NCBI GenBank assembly: GCA_018343915.1
Contig: JABRWF010000003.1
Span: 4,774,001 to 4,838,000, forward strand
DNA from: Agroathelia rolfsii
Lineage: Eukaryota > Basidiomycota > Agaricomycetes > Amylocorticiales > Amylocorticiaceae
Length of the DNA: 64,000 nucleotides
Reading direction: 5' to 3'
The notes beneath the pieces are model-generated. The model saw only the letters and a program-made list of their open reading frames with translations, searched no databases and was not told where the DNA came from. A program made the translations under genes and the position numbers. Below are positions 46,101-61,801 of the stretch, piece after piece. How positions within the stretch are numbered: the first letter of the stretch is position 1; each line of letters begins with the position of its first letter.

Positions 46101-46593
46101 TGCTCAAAATATCTCCTGCGTTGATGAACATCGACAACATGTCTCTCCAGAGTCTTGCACGATCGACTCGTGGCGTAGGTGTCACTGATCTACGTGAGGC
46201 CCTCGAGGGACGTAACAGCATGTCGAATCCCAATCTTGCGAAGGCCCCATCAATCTCCACGCTCGATCACGCGTCTTCAATCGTGGGTAGCGAAGCCCAC
46301 CATCGTCCAGCATCGCGATCGCGCCCTCGATCGCGTAAAGGACAGGCAACGACGGCGCCTGGTGAAGTCAAGGATATGCTCAACAAACTTGGCATTGGGA
46401 AGCAAAACAGAGCTGTTTCTTCTCCTGCTGGCAAACCGAGTACCAGTAGCCTTTTGAAAGCTTCATTTCCATCACTGCAAAAAGATGAGCCACAGTAAGT
46501 CCTTCAATTCCTTCAATTGTTCACTACAACCATGGTTCATCTAACCAAGAATGATTTAGATCAGGCTCCGTAATCCCTCCTTATAAGGCTTAA
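43151..46593 (+). CDS. EFR3: EFR3, plasma-membrane anchor of the phosphatidylinositol 4-kinase complex
   Basis: Armadillo/HEAT-like protein that, with Ypp1/TTC7, holds PI4K (Stt4) at the plasma membrane for PI4P synthesis. About 1,000 residues, about eight exons. The N-terminus is strongly conserved: TPNHVQLIQACYPASSALL, ELSKLTYYASNRPGKLSKLG and ELEKRVRAEV. The second exon gives SLLITLSIFRSL and ECRRDLSLL, then SDLEVCARIASVF. Later parts: GRPxxERR-like RPVLERRAHSIHLHRDGEEG, and the large central exon with ISKFIALVLRRVAIDDKDDLL. The C-terminal third is Ser/Pro-rich with a basic block (RPASRSRPRSRKGQA). A GC-AG intron lies at 45691-45744. The last exon is tiny and ends SGSVIPPYKA. An N-terminal cysteine pair for palmitoylation is likely in the family; here one Cys is near residue 15 (ACYP). 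Confidence 0.9.
45691..45744 (+). other. GC-AG intron in EFR3
   Basis: The exon ends GTC GAA AAG and the intron begins GCAAGAC and ends TTAG; the next exon continues SLSTLSKPGLSL in frame. Without splicing, a stop follows within 20 codons. The donor is identical over AG|GCAAGAC to that of the transporter intron. Confidence 0.8.
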
Positions 46594-46902
46594 CTCCCCT
46601 TGTCTTGCTTAATCATTTCATTGATTTGATCCTCTCATTTAGTCCGTAGTTTTTCTTTATTAAAGCATTTAATAATGCACATAGGGACATTTCTTTATCT
46701 ACTCTTGGTTTGCGAGCGTATACCATTCACTTCCATTGTTTCGAGCATCCTATCGACCTCTGCTTGGGGCTTTTCCTTTGTTCACAGAAACGATCCGCCG
46801 TCTTGCACCCTCTTCCTTTTCTGCCCAGAAAGCAGTCTCGCTTTGTGTTTGCGGGTGAGAAGTCAGATGTATGCCCTTCTATATTTTTCAATTGAACATT
46901 AG
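46594..46902. other. Convergent intergenic region EFR3/VPS52
   Basis: 309 bp between two converging genes. A possible extra VPS52 exon lies here (46750 to about 46860). Otherwise nothing is recognised. Confidence 0.5.
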
Positions 46903-49179
46903 TTATGGCGAGAAAACACACAAATTGGATACAAAACTTACATTAAGTCCCTGAAGTAGGGTTTCATATATGATTGACTGTTTCGTAGCCTTAGCCATCA
47001 CGTCCGTTATTGTTTCAGTATGTTTAGAAATGAGCTTATCGAGCTCTTGACGTAGACGCTGAAGGCTAGAAGAAAAGATGTTTAACGAGAAGAGTGAGAC
47101 AGTACAATATTATGTGCTTACTTGGCAAAGATCATGGTCTCCTCTGCTTGTTCTGTTAGCAAGACGAAAGAATTGAACAGGACAACATAGCCTTGGCAAA
47201 TCTGCAGAAGCATTTTTTATTATTAGAAATACCTAGAATACTCCTTGGATGCCTAACCTTCATGACTTGATCATCTGTTGTTGCAGGCGCTCTGCTCCAA
47301 TAACTGCTAGTAGCACCCTCGCTGAGCTTCTTCAGGGCATTTATGTGATCTGACATGCCCTTCTGAAACACTGGCCACATCTTAAGACGTAGTTCGAAGA
47401 TAAATGACTCCAAAGGAGGGCAAGCACGTGCTTGCACTTCATGCATAACCGCCTCTGTCAGTCTGATAGTAGTAAGAAGCGGGACGACGGGCGGAGCAGG
47501 CTCAAGGGCCGAATTCATAAACGTCTAAAAGGTCATCAGAAAACGATAGTCTGATTATGCTTATATGCACTCGCCTTGGTGTAATCAAGAACAGGATCAA
47601 TGACTTGCTTCCATGTTGCATCAGCCGCTGCTTGCTCCTCCTTCAAATTCGCGACACTAGCGTCCATAGAAGGTAGATTAACGTTAGTGTGTCTCGGTGT
47701 GAACATGCCGGATTCAGAGACGCTATGACTACTGTCAAATGTCGTTATGCTAGGTGTGATCACATCCAGCAGAGACTCGACCATGAAAGACTCGTGCTTG
47801 AAAAAGGTAGAAACAAAGGTATATTCGGCCGACGCATTGTCCATAAGCACGAGGAGAAGAGATCGTATAAGAGATTCAATAGGTTCTTTCTGTCAACAAC
47901 CGAAGATACCGATAAGGATACGTTTGTTTGTTATATGAGCGAATAACCTACATGCGATTTATCATCCGCCAAGAATGCTAGGATAGTACCTGGTCCTTCA
48001 ATTTTGGCAAACGCTAGCCGATCATGATTGATTTCAAGTATTTGCTTCTCAGAAGCAGCGGAAACGATAGTGTCCGTTTTCTCAGTAATTCTGGCCTTGT
48101 CACAATCACTAATGTGTCTTGAAGGCAAATGGAGGGTCGTACCTTGAGCCACCCTAGACTACGGATGTACCGACGGAAACCAGTTTCATAGTATGTTCGA
48201 GCTGCCCCAACATAAGCCCTTTGCAGTTCCAATGCGACGTCAGGGGCTTGTCTTTGTAGAAAAGCGAACAAAGGACGCTGTTTCATAAGAATCGATGTCT
48301 GCAAGACTTGCATGTTGGTGGTGACGCTTGTCCTAATGGGCTGAAGTAGGGCAAGGAAGAACAAGCGCAGTTTGGTAGCAGCCTGAGGACGCCATATCAA
48401 ACACTCCGCAATAACGGAATTCTCGTTAAATCAAAACCTACCACAATTCTAACGGCTTCAAAGACATCCCCAAGATCACGAGCGGCCTTGACACGAGCAC
48501 GGGCTCTAGATGTGATAAGACGCCCCTCAAAGTCAGGAATCACAGTAAGCCAGGGTTCCCCTACATCCGTATCAATGATAACGGATATCATTTCGGGAGG
48601 GATCGTTATTTCTGAGAGAAGCTTGCTCAAAGGTTTCTCTATTTTCTGGAATTGATGTTCATAAGATGGAATGATGTAGGCTATAATCTGCATACCCTTC
48701 GGTTCTTGAGGCGGCTCTCAATGTCCTTGCTTCGTTCTTGTAGCTCTGATATCTGACCAGAGACAGCAGAGAGGTCCTTCTGAAATGTTGAAAGGAAGAG
48801 CTCCAATGAATCTAACATATCCACACTGGTCTATGTAACATCAGTCAATTAAAGGAACGACGATGACGACAGACGGTGACTTTTACCTTCACTTGTTCGT
48901 GCAGTTCAACATATTCCTTGGCCTTGTCATAATCTGGTTAAAGCTACTGCTCAGAGTTATGAACACGTATGGACACTATGATAGTGCCACGGGTAATAGT
49001 GTTGTGAACCACATACAGAAGGCTGGTTTCAAAGTTGGTCCAGATTTAGGTCGCTCATTGAACTGGGCAGGATCTTCACTGGTATCCGTAGTTGCTAGCT
49101 TAACTTATTGAATGCTATAGAGTATAGGCGTCCCGGCCTACGTACTGGCACTTGAACCTGATTTTGGGGATTCAGACAT
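46903..49179 (-). CDS. VPS52: VPS52, subunit of the GARP/EARP tethering complex
   Basis: Tethers endosome-derived vesicles at the trans-Golgi network. About 560-600 residues, ten or more exons. Conserved parts in order: a short N-terminal exon (MSESPKSGSSA) joined by a GTACGT intron to TTTDTSEDPAQFNE; YYDKAKEYVELHEQVK; the coiled-coil stretch VSGQISELQERSKDIESRLKNRR; ARVKAARDLGDVFEAVRIV; the block KLRLFFLALLQPIRTSVTTN then MQVLQTSILMKQRPLFAFLQ; the signature AYVGAARTYYETGFRRYIRS; and EYTFVSTFFKHESFMV. The C-terminus is uncertain: with read-through the frame stops at 46903, but a good GTAAGT donor allows a splice to an exon ending at 46750 that adds about 45 basic residues. The start at 49179 depends on the first splice. 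Divergent from the aminopeptidase. Confidence 0.88.
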
Positions 49180-49498
49180 GACAGAGACTATTAAATAGTC
49201 CTTGTTACAATAGATGATGCCAGTGGTATAGCAGAAGTATGTCTTTGATCCGAGTGTAGCTGTGAAGCTTGTGTTATATGTGCAAAAGAGTCACAGGTCA
49301 AGTAACAAAGTAACACTGTTACATAACAGTTTTCGACTGATCTGCCATCGGCTTTTAGTCGACTTCAATTTACCGCCGCTTGTAGAAATTTGTTTCATTT
49401 GCTTTAGGTAACATATCCAGTTACTCCTTGCATCTCTCTGGCCTGCTGCTTTTCTATAACTCTAGAAACTTATAGTAAAATAATTCTCGTATTAATCC
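49180..49498. promoter_or_regulatory. Bidirectional promoter VPS52/aminopeptidase
   Basis: 319 bp between divergent starts; AT-rich with the repeated GTAACA/GTTACAT around 49300-49330. No known element is recognised. Confidence 0.5.
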
Positions 49499-51912
<2,414 letters not shown>

Positions 51913-52278
51913 AACAGGCCTGAATTACATACGCTTGCTTGTAGACTGTGTTCAACTAACGATAATGAACATGTGCCACTAACTAGCCCTTGTGCAGTGG
52001 CTATAAGTATTGCACACCATGAATGATAGTTAATGGAATCGGCTTGTTGCCACATTTCAGCTGGTTATTGGGTTAAGTCCATAAGCTTGACTAGCTCCTG
52101 AGAAAGGAAATATGCATTTTCATCATGTGACATGGCTAAGCTCGATCACCTGACTCTGAAGCCAATGATGGACCGCGTCAGCCAGACGCGCGTACATTTC
52201 ATTATTGATCTTAAGCTGGCCCTACAACATTACTGAACTCGAACACATCGGACACCAAAATACACTGCTGTCGTTAAC
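51913..52278. other. Intergenic: aminopeptidase 3' flank, RPN11 promoter
   Basis: 366 bp. I looked for a proteasome element GGTGGCAAA near the RPN11 start and did not find it. Confidence 0.5.
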
Positions 52279-53587
<1,309 letters not shown>

Positions 53588-53926
53588 TGCATGTGTGCAT
53601 GTGTGTGTATTGTAATATGTACGTGTAATTGATTTGGGGGAGCGTTCTGATGGCCTTTTTGCGATGAAAGAACTTGATGGGATGTTTCACCCTTTCCTCC
53701 CCTTCGGTCGGCCCTGGGATGGATGTGGTCGGTCGGGTGATCTATGGCGTATGCGGCACCTTCTCTAAAAGCAGCAGGGAGTTTTATAAAGCATCCAGGA
53801 TCCTGCCTTTTGATAGGGGGAAACAGATACTGTTTTTGGCATTTAGGCAGAGATAACATGCATGGATTAACAATATTGACTGTATGGTTCCTAATGTATT
53901 AGAGCGTGAGGACATTTTATCTAGGT
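53588..53926. other. Convergent intergenic region RPN11/bS18m
   Basis: 339 bp. A short GTGTGTGTA run lies just after the RPN11 stop (53600-53610). No gene. Confidence 0.5.
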
Positions 53927-54657
53927 TCATTGAATCTTGCTCTTGTCCTTTGGCTGCATTGGTTGGGGCGGTCTAATGAGAGTACTATTTTTCATGGCGG
54001 GATTGCCCAGCAGGGGAATGATGCCCATCATCTTGGCCCTCTTGATAGCTCTCGCCAGACGCCTTTGGCTGCGAACAGTAAGTTCTGTTTCCTTACGCGG
54101 GCGAATCTTGCCCATCTCCGTCACGTAGTGGCCAAGTAGCGCAGTGTTCTTGACTTCCCACAGAGGGTCAATTTTGAGAAGGCGGAATGGGTCTCGTGCC
54201 TTGGCCTTGGTCGAGTCTGCGACTGCGAGGGGCTTGGGCCGCCTTGCTTTTGGCTTCGTTCTGAACTCCATACCGAGATGGTGTGGTTGAATGGCCTATG
54301 TGCGGTGTGCCATTCAGCCTGGGGGACAATGTGATATGGGTACTAGTGTATGCAACGTACGGTCTGTTCATAGAAGGTCCACCTGCCCATGTTTTCATCT
54401 ATGGCATTTTTAGTAAGTGGGTCATATGACAGGCAGCATGACTACATACACTGAGAAGAGTCAGGAGATGCACCCTTGGAGGAGGCCATTAACTCCTGGT
54501 CACCGGTGCCCTCGAGTGCACCCATAAGACGGGAGTACTCTGGGCTATCTGCTCCACCCGAGCCAGAGGCGGGGGGCGTCGAGTAGCTTGCAAATGCGAC
54601 GCGACTCCAGCATTGCTGTGTGCGCTTGGGCGCAGCGGCACGAAGGAGGGAGAGCAT
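53927..54657 (-). CDS. RSM18: Mitochondrial ribosomal protein bS18m
   Basis: Small-subunit mitoribosomal protein of the bacterial S18 family. About 195 residues in three exons. The first exon has a mitochondrial presequence (MLSLLRAAAPKRTQQCWSRV), then low-complexity Ser/Gly sequence. The splice to the second exon gives DENMGRWTFYEQT, and the third gives AIQPHHLGMEFRTKP and the S18 core: DPFRLLKIDPLWEVKNTALLGHYVTEMGKI then ETELTVRSQRRLARAIKRAKMMGIIPL, where RSQRRLARAIKRAK is the RNA-binding helix of S18. The C-terminal tail is Pro/Lys-rich. Acceptor of the second intron is placed at ACATAG because it keeps the frame into GMEFRTK. Confidence 0.88.
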
Positions 54658-54924
54658 GGTAGTAGAGGAAGTAGTAGTTACTTATTAGACTCAAGTAATA
54701 GTTTGTAATACTTTACCTACTTGTTGACTTACTGTATTAGAATTTGTATATGTAATTTGTTCCGCATCAGCTGGCTCACCACTCAGTTTCCCACTCGAAT
54801 TCCTACTTGGACCCGCTTTCTTCCCTTATCTCACACGTCGCCCTCCCAAGTCTACTCACAAACTCGATGCTCTGTTGATTCAGACGGCCAGCACCAGCGG
54901 TCCAGTCAAATCCGCACGGATCTC

Positions 54925-57900
54925 ATGTCCGAATCCACTTCTCCTCGCCGCCAGCCTCCCGGTCCCCTCGTGTTTTCTCCAGAGACGGTTCTCTCCTCAT
55001 CCTCCAAGACGGCACCCAACAACAGCAGCAACAACAACAACAACAACAACGGCAATGGCAGCCGCAGTGGCAGCGGCTCAAATACCGTCTCCATGCCCTT
55101 CGTCCGCCGACATGTCACCAGGCGGCTCAAGGCAGCCAAGGCCGAGTGCGACAAGGAGCTCCAACGGGTCACTAACAACATCACCGTCTTTTTTGAGGAG
55201 CGCATCCGCGACGCCGAATACGAACGCGAAGCAGAACGTGAGCTCCTGGCCCGTGAGCGGGAGCGAGATAGGTACAGCGACCGCGACTCGCCATATGGTG
55301 ACGAACACATTACGCAGCTCAGGGAGGCGTTCGTCATCCAGCCAGGCGAATACCGTTCTGTCTACCCCGATGACGCCGTCTCCGAGGGCGGGTACGAAGC
55401 TGAGCTGGAAGGTAGTCAACACTCTCGACAACGTGCGTACACGCCCCAGGATAGCCCGCCAATGCTAACACACTGGCCATCATCGCCTGTGCTTCATCCA
55501 GCCTCCACATCGTCTCCCCATCCAGGGCAGCTTCGACGACAGAACACGATGCCCAGAGATCGATCAGGCAGTAACGCCGGTAGCCAGTTCGGTAGCCCCG
55601 TTATCGCACCTGTCAATTTGAATAATGACACCAGTCCACGCAGACAAGGAACTGCTACAGCCTCCAATAACAACTGGTCTGGATCAGGCATATCCTCCCG
55701 CCGACTCTCACGAAGTATTCACATCCCTATGCGCCCCACACCCTCTGGTCAGAGCTCACGGTCGACATCGCGATCGCGATCGCCGTTGCCACCGCCCACA
55801 TCTCATAGCAGTTTTTCGGACTACAGCAACATGGCCCCCCCTTCGACATCCAATCGACGTTCATCCAGGCTTTTCCTAGACGAGCAAGTCGATCCGATTA
55901 TGACTGCACTCTACGATATCATTTCTGTTGCCACTGACGTGCTCGATACATCCATCACACAGCTCACAAACCAGCCTAAATTTTGTGAACAGGTTGTCCA
56001 GCGCCTACAAAAAATCGGCAGGACATGGGACGAACATCCTGATTGGCACGGGCGAACTTGGTATGTCCAGGTGCTCCTCGCCGTTGCCAGCCTTAGCCGT
56101 GTTGTAGAATGGTGGGAGGCGGAGAAACAGTTCTGGAACTTTGATGACAACGAGGAGGAGCAGGATGAGCCTCTGCTCTTCGTCACCAAACCTGTCGAAC
56201 ACCAGCTTACAGTCCCTCAGACTCCATCGCGATCGTATACGCGTGCAGGTTCCGAAGGTCCCGCAGGTGATTTAGGGAGCCCCGGCCTCATCACACCCGA
56301 AAGCCGCCTGAAACTTCACAAGACGAGAAGCGTCGGTCGCAAGTCTCGCGACGACATGCCCAAGGATCAATTTTCGTTAACACCTTTCTCACGGGAGCTC
56401 ATGCCCCAATCGCCTATGCCCAAGTATGAACAGGCGGAATCGGCACGTGTCCTGGCTACGGAGCGGTTGCGTTTACAAGCGGAGACGACTCAGAACCAGA
56501 ACATCGTCCTGGAGCTGGGTTTGGACGGCGATCATATTCAATGGGTCAACTATGCATGGGCCATTGTGGTTGGGTATGTTCCTGACTGATCCTGTCTAAT
56601 TAAAAATAAATTAGTAAAATTTTCATCATCTTATTAGGACCGATCCGGAAGACGTTATTGGGACTCGTATATCCCGGCTACTTTTGCCGTCCGACTGGGG
56701 TGTCTTTAGGGACGCAACACGTCGTTTACAGAAAGACGACTCACATACGTTCGAAGTTCGTTTCAAATTACAGATTGAGCCTGAAGAGGACCGCGAGCCT
56801 TCACCCTCTGGAATACTTTACCAACAGATGGAGGGTCAAGGTATGCTCATGATTGACCGTGAGGTTGGTCAACCATCGCATACGATGTGGGTTGTCAGAC
56901 CCATCTCGGTGCCTCATTATGAATATCCCTCGCCTTCCATTATGCAAGACCCTAACATGGATCCGGGCTTCGACTCCCCTCCGGTCAAGCCCAAATTTGG
57001 CAATAATGCTGACCCATCTACAGCGCTGCCCTTCTGTCATCCTATCAGTACCGAAAATATTTTATGCAGGATATGCGAATGCCAGATCCCACAATGGTAC
57101 TTTGAGAAACACAGCGAAACATGTGTCGAGGTTCATCGACTTGAGGCTGAGATTATGGAATGTAACGAGTCTATTACAGAGTTGCGCAACACCATCCGAG
57201 ACCTTTGTATCAACATGGATCGTTCCTCACCTGTTGTCACACCAGAATACCGCGGGATGCCTATTTTCTCTCCGTCGACGTCACCAAACATACCTTCGCC
57301 ACTGCAATTATTCCGGTCTTCGAAGATCCAGCGCGTCAGTGTCAAGAGGTTGCAGCGGATCTTGCTTGAGCAGCTCGAAGACATTCTTCTTGTGGCTCTC
57401 GAAGTGGCCATTCCCTCCCTTAAGGACGAGGAGTCCAACGAGCCCATCGAAAGGCAACGGTTGTTGTCACCCAGTTCGGAGCGAAAAATGTCGCAGATCC
57501 GCAACTGGTCTAAGCCGAATACAGAAGATGCCGCTTTGGCGCAGCTCTGTGAGGATGCAGAGCGCGTGATGCGTCAAAAGATCGACAACGTGGTTCGCAT
57601 GCAAAACACGATTCGCTACATGGAAAAGATCTGGCACGAGTGGGAGAGCAAGGTCAATGCGTACCTTGCTGAGCTGCGCGAGTCTGAGTGCGCAGAGGAC
57701 GATGGCGAAGAGGCTCCTGTTGGCTCGGAGGGCGACCACTCAAGTACGACGTCTGAGTATGCGTTCCAAGGCGAGACACCTTCCACGGCTGAGCCTACTC
57801 CTGTGGGACGTGCATCTCCTGCGATATCGGCTATCAGTGATTCCCGTGTAACTCGTTCGACCCCGGAAAGCACCGTCGTGGTGGCGCCGACGCCTGCGGC

Positions 57901-60900
57901 ACCGCCAGCACAGGCGGTGTGGCATACGATGACTACCATGCAGACGAGATCGTCTACGCCATCATCACTATCTTCTCCTTTGGCGTATGCCGCGCCGATT
58001 GTGGCGCGCTCGCCGGGTGATACGCCTCCTCCAATGAACCTTGACGATCCGCACATCCCGGGTACGGTCAAGCCCAGGAAGTCATCAGGAAACCTTTTAG
58101 AACCTCGGGTGATGGTCACGCCTCCGCTGTCTCCGCTCATGTCGCCTAAAGATGCCGCGACGGTGCGCAAGGACCGTCGTCATTCTACTGCCAATCCAGG
58201 GATGAGCCCCGTCATCTCGACCTCGTCTGGGCCATTGTCGCCTCGCCATTCTACTGCTGTGCCAGCACCGCGCTCGTCGCCGACGTCGATCAAGGACTTC
58301 GATATTATCAAGCCCATCAGCAAGGGCGCCTTCGGATCTGTTTTCTTGGCGAAGAAAAAGGCTACGGGCGACTATTATGCCATCAAGGTGCTCAAGAAGG
58401 CGGACATGATTGCAAAGAATCAAATCACGAATGTCAAAGCGGAGCGGATGATTCTCATGAAGCAGGCCGAGTCACCGTTTGTGGCTAAGCTTTATTTCAC
58501 TTTCCAGAGCAAGGAAAATTTGTATCTCGTCATGGAGTATCTCAATGGTGGTGACTGTGCGGCACTAATCAAGTCACTAGGCTCGCTACCCGAGGAGTGG
58601 ACGAAGAATTACATAGCAGAGGTCACCCTTGGTCTGGAGTATCTGCACGACCGGGGTGTCGTTCATCGGTAACTCACACTCGATTTGTTCGTTTAGGGAG
58701 CTTCGCTCACAGAATTGTTTTTAGTGATCTAAAACCAGACAACTTGCTGATCGATCAGCATGGACATCTTAAATTGACCGATTTTGGTCTTAGCAGGATT
58801 GGTCTCTTGGGACGTCAGAATCGCGAGCCCCCGCCGGGATCGCGACCTGTGTCCAGCAGCAGGTCACGATCGCGCCCACCGTCGATGGACTCTGCCTTCC
58901 TCGCGTCCCCACTGAACCCGTCTGACCTCTTATCCGGAGGTTCGTACTTTACGCCCAAGACAAACATGGTTTCGAGATATGGGACAGCACCTTACGCAGC
59001 ATCCACAGATGATGCGGATGAGTATAGCGGCACAGAATCGCACACCGGTTTGCATCCCCCAAGGAAGCTGACCAGCAGACCTAGCGAGAGCCCGTCTCAG
59101 TCTTTTGCCTCTGAATTGACTAACGATTTGCGATCACATGCTAGCGGTAGTGGCACTCCTCCCGGAGAGCAGAAGTTTGTAGGCACACCGGATTATTTGG
59201 CACCAGAGACCATTTTAGGTATTAAAGGTGATGATGCGGCTGTTGACTGGGTAAGGGTATTTCTTTGTGTATGCAGAACTTTGATGGGACTCATGTATTT
59301 TTTCTCTCTCCTGTTGATGAACAGTGGGCATTGGGTGTCATTACATACGAATTCCTCTACGGTATACCGCCGTTCCACGCCGAGACGCCCGAAAAGGTCT
59401 TTGAAAATATCCTCTCTGGTCATATCGAGTGGCATGAAGACTGGATCGAGTTTTCGCCTGAAGCGCGCGATTTCATGCAACGCCTGATGACAGTGGATCC
59501 TTCCAAGCGATTGGGTGCAAACGGTGCAGACGAAGTGAAGGCCCATCCGTTCTTCAATGGCATTGAGTGGGACAAGGTTACCACGACCGAGGCGGCCTTT
59601 ATCCCTCAAGTTACGGATCCTGAATCGACGGACTATTTCGACCCAAGAGGCGCTATCCCCCAATTGTTCCAAGACGACGATCTAGTCGCAGTCGGCGAAT
59701 CTAGTTCAGGAAATACGCCCAACGAATCTATGGCAGGGGGCAAGCCGAGCACGCTTCCGGTTCCTATCCATCATGGCTCGCGCGATGCTGGCCCAGTATC
59801 TCCGAACAGTGACGATTTTGGTTCATTCAGTTTCAAGAACTTGCCGGTTCTAAAGCAGGCCAATGACGACGTCATTCGCAAGCTGAAGACCGATCAGATG
59901 GCTCCCATGACCCATGCCCTATCTGAGCCTGGAACTCTCCATAATCGCAGCAGAAGCATCTCTAATCGTGTCAAGAAGCCACCGAGTGTCGTCACCTCTG
60001 TCCCGTCTGCGACTAGCCCCCCCTCCCCCGCGACATCCATGTCATCGATTGCTTCATCTCCTTCACGAGTGAGCATTCCACCGTCGACCCCGGGAAGCGC
60101 AACTGGTAGCCAGACACATAGTCGTAAGCCATCCGAGTTTGGTACAATCGAGCGATTCAGGCAACACAACTTTATCGATCCCGAACGTCGCAACTCGATG
60201 CCCAGCCGACTTCGCGCCACCTCCATCTCGGATGCTGGTGACGGTTCTGGCTCCGAACACTGGCACTCGAGTGGCTATGGCTCCCACCACCCTGAGTCAA
60301 GCACGCCGCCGTCATCCGTGTACTCCATCGACCTGAAGAAGGGTCCGGACCCCAACGATCGTGCCGTCACTTGCTTGTTGGCCGAAGACAACCCCATCAC
60401 GGCAAAGATCATCGAGACACTCCTCATCCGTCTCGGGTGTCGATGTGTCGTCGTTGGTGACGGTTCCGAGGCCATCAGTGTTGCAATGGGAGATATCAGT
60501 AAGCCTGTTTGCTTTTTGTTATTCAAGTGTTTCAAGTAAAATTAACCGGAGTATTATTTACCAGAATTCGACTGTATTCTCATGGACTTACAAATGCCAG
60601 TCGGTGAGTTTTTCTGATATCGCAAAATAGAAAGATCAATGTTCCTAATATTATGCTCGTGTCAGTTGACGGTGAAGGTGCTGCCCGTTATATCAAAACT
60701 ACAAATGGCAAAAATAGAAATACTCCCATCATCGCTGTGAGCGCGTATGGTGGCCTAGACGAAACAAGCAACCATTTTGCAGCAGCTCTAGCGAAGCCCC
60801 TTCAGAAGGCTGACCTACTGGCTGTGCTTCGACAACTAGGCTTCAAAACTTCGACCGTTCAGGGAGGCCCTGGGTCGAAGGTGACCACTTCTCGAATAAT

Positions 60901-60907
60901 CCACTAA
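54925..60907 (+). CDS. RIM15: RIM15, Greatwall-family protein kinase with PAS and receiver domains
   Basis: Ser/Thr kinase controlling entry into quiescence; acts on endosulfine (Igo1/2-type) proteins that inhibit PP2A-B55, downstream of TORC1 and PKA. About 1,890 residues, six exons. Order: disordered N-terminus with Asn and Ser runs and a coiled-coil-like charged stretch (DAEYEREAERELLARERERD); a PAS-like domain (ILELGLDGDHIQWVNYAWAIVVG-type, then GTDPEDVIGTRI); a zinc-finger-like CRICECQIPQWYFEKHSETC; the kinase lobe (DFDIIKPISKGAFGSVFLAKK, AIKVLKK, HRDLKPDN, DFGLSRIG); about 130 residues inserted between DFG and GTPDYLAPE, the Greatwall hallmark; WWALGVITYEFLYGIPPFHAE; and a C-terminal receiver domain (LLAEDNPITAKIIE, FDCILMDLQMP, PIIAVSAY, LAKPLQK). 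All kinase catalytic residues are present. Start at 54925 (MSESTSPRRQ); no ATG upstream in frame. Confidence 0.95.
60565..60603 (+). other. 39-nt exon carrying the receiver Asp
   Basis: Between two short introns this exon encodes KFDCILMDLQMPV, which includes the Asp of MDLQMP that would accept phosphate. It also sets the join VVDGEGAA. Confidence 0.85.
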
Positions 60908-61801
60908 TGCATACACCCATATTGTTTCCTTTTATGCTGCCCCCCCCCCCTTTTTTTTTTATATCTTCATCGTCGTTTCATCTGGCTTTTTGGTTTTTTC
61001 TTTTCTTTTCTAACATTGAGTTTATTACACAACATGCCACGCCCCCTTCATGACTTTCATTTATCACGCCCAAGTCTACTGCTTTGTTCTTCATTTTCTG
61101 TATCTGCCCAACATATCTCTTTTAGCAATACTCTCGCATCATCAGCTTTCCATTGTACGTTAGATATAGCGTGTTTGGTGTGACCCATCCATGTTCCCAA
61201 CTTGTTTTCCTTTTTCATCTTCCTTTCTTCGACCAATACTCCAACGTTGACACTTATACACACTTCACTATGCCCATGCCCTGTTCTCTCTTTTCATACG
61301 CGTTGCGTCTACGTAAAATATAGCGTTGCGCGGTTATTTCGGATTTAATAGTGTCTGCCATCAGATCAGTGGTGTAAGCAATATACGCCAACGGCATTGC
61401 AAACACGCCCAGGTACGACTACAGGCACGCAGATTTGTCTCCTCCGGAAGCCAATGAGAATGCCTTGTGTGTCTAATGACAGCGACGAACTGATGATGTG
61501 AGACTGCACTAAGGCTTGGCCTCGACAAGTGATGCGACGTCCTTTGGTCGACTTGAGCGCCTTTCTTGCGACAACCAGCCAACCTACTAGTTGCCTGCTT
61601 TCTTATCCATCTTCCGACTCTCACCACATATTGCGACCCCTTAGCGGCCTTACCCCCTGTGTTCTGTTTTCTAGGCTTTGCTGTCTGGTTATATCACTTG
61701 CTATCACCGGACAAAATAGTACAGCCGCTGATCGATCCACCTGATTACCCCTACAAGAAGTGCTATTGCTAAATCATAGTCCTATAAGTGCTTCTCCTAT
61801 C
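60908..61801. other. Intergenic: RIM15 3' flank and promoter of the UIM gene
   Basis: 894 bp. Just after the RIM15 stop lies an 11-C run (60940-60950) followed by ten T (60951-60960), then pyrimidine-rich sequence to about 61300. No gene is seen on either strand. Confidence 0.55.

Noticed and set aside
54906..55468. Long frames on both strands in the first RIM15 exon
   Set aside because: Repeated codons (CAA/AAC, CGA/GAG) keep all frames open; only the frame leading into the PAS-like and kinase domains is real.
57616..58170. 184-codon minus-strand frame within RIM15
   Set aside because: Antisense shadow of a G/C-rich, Ser/Pro-rich region.
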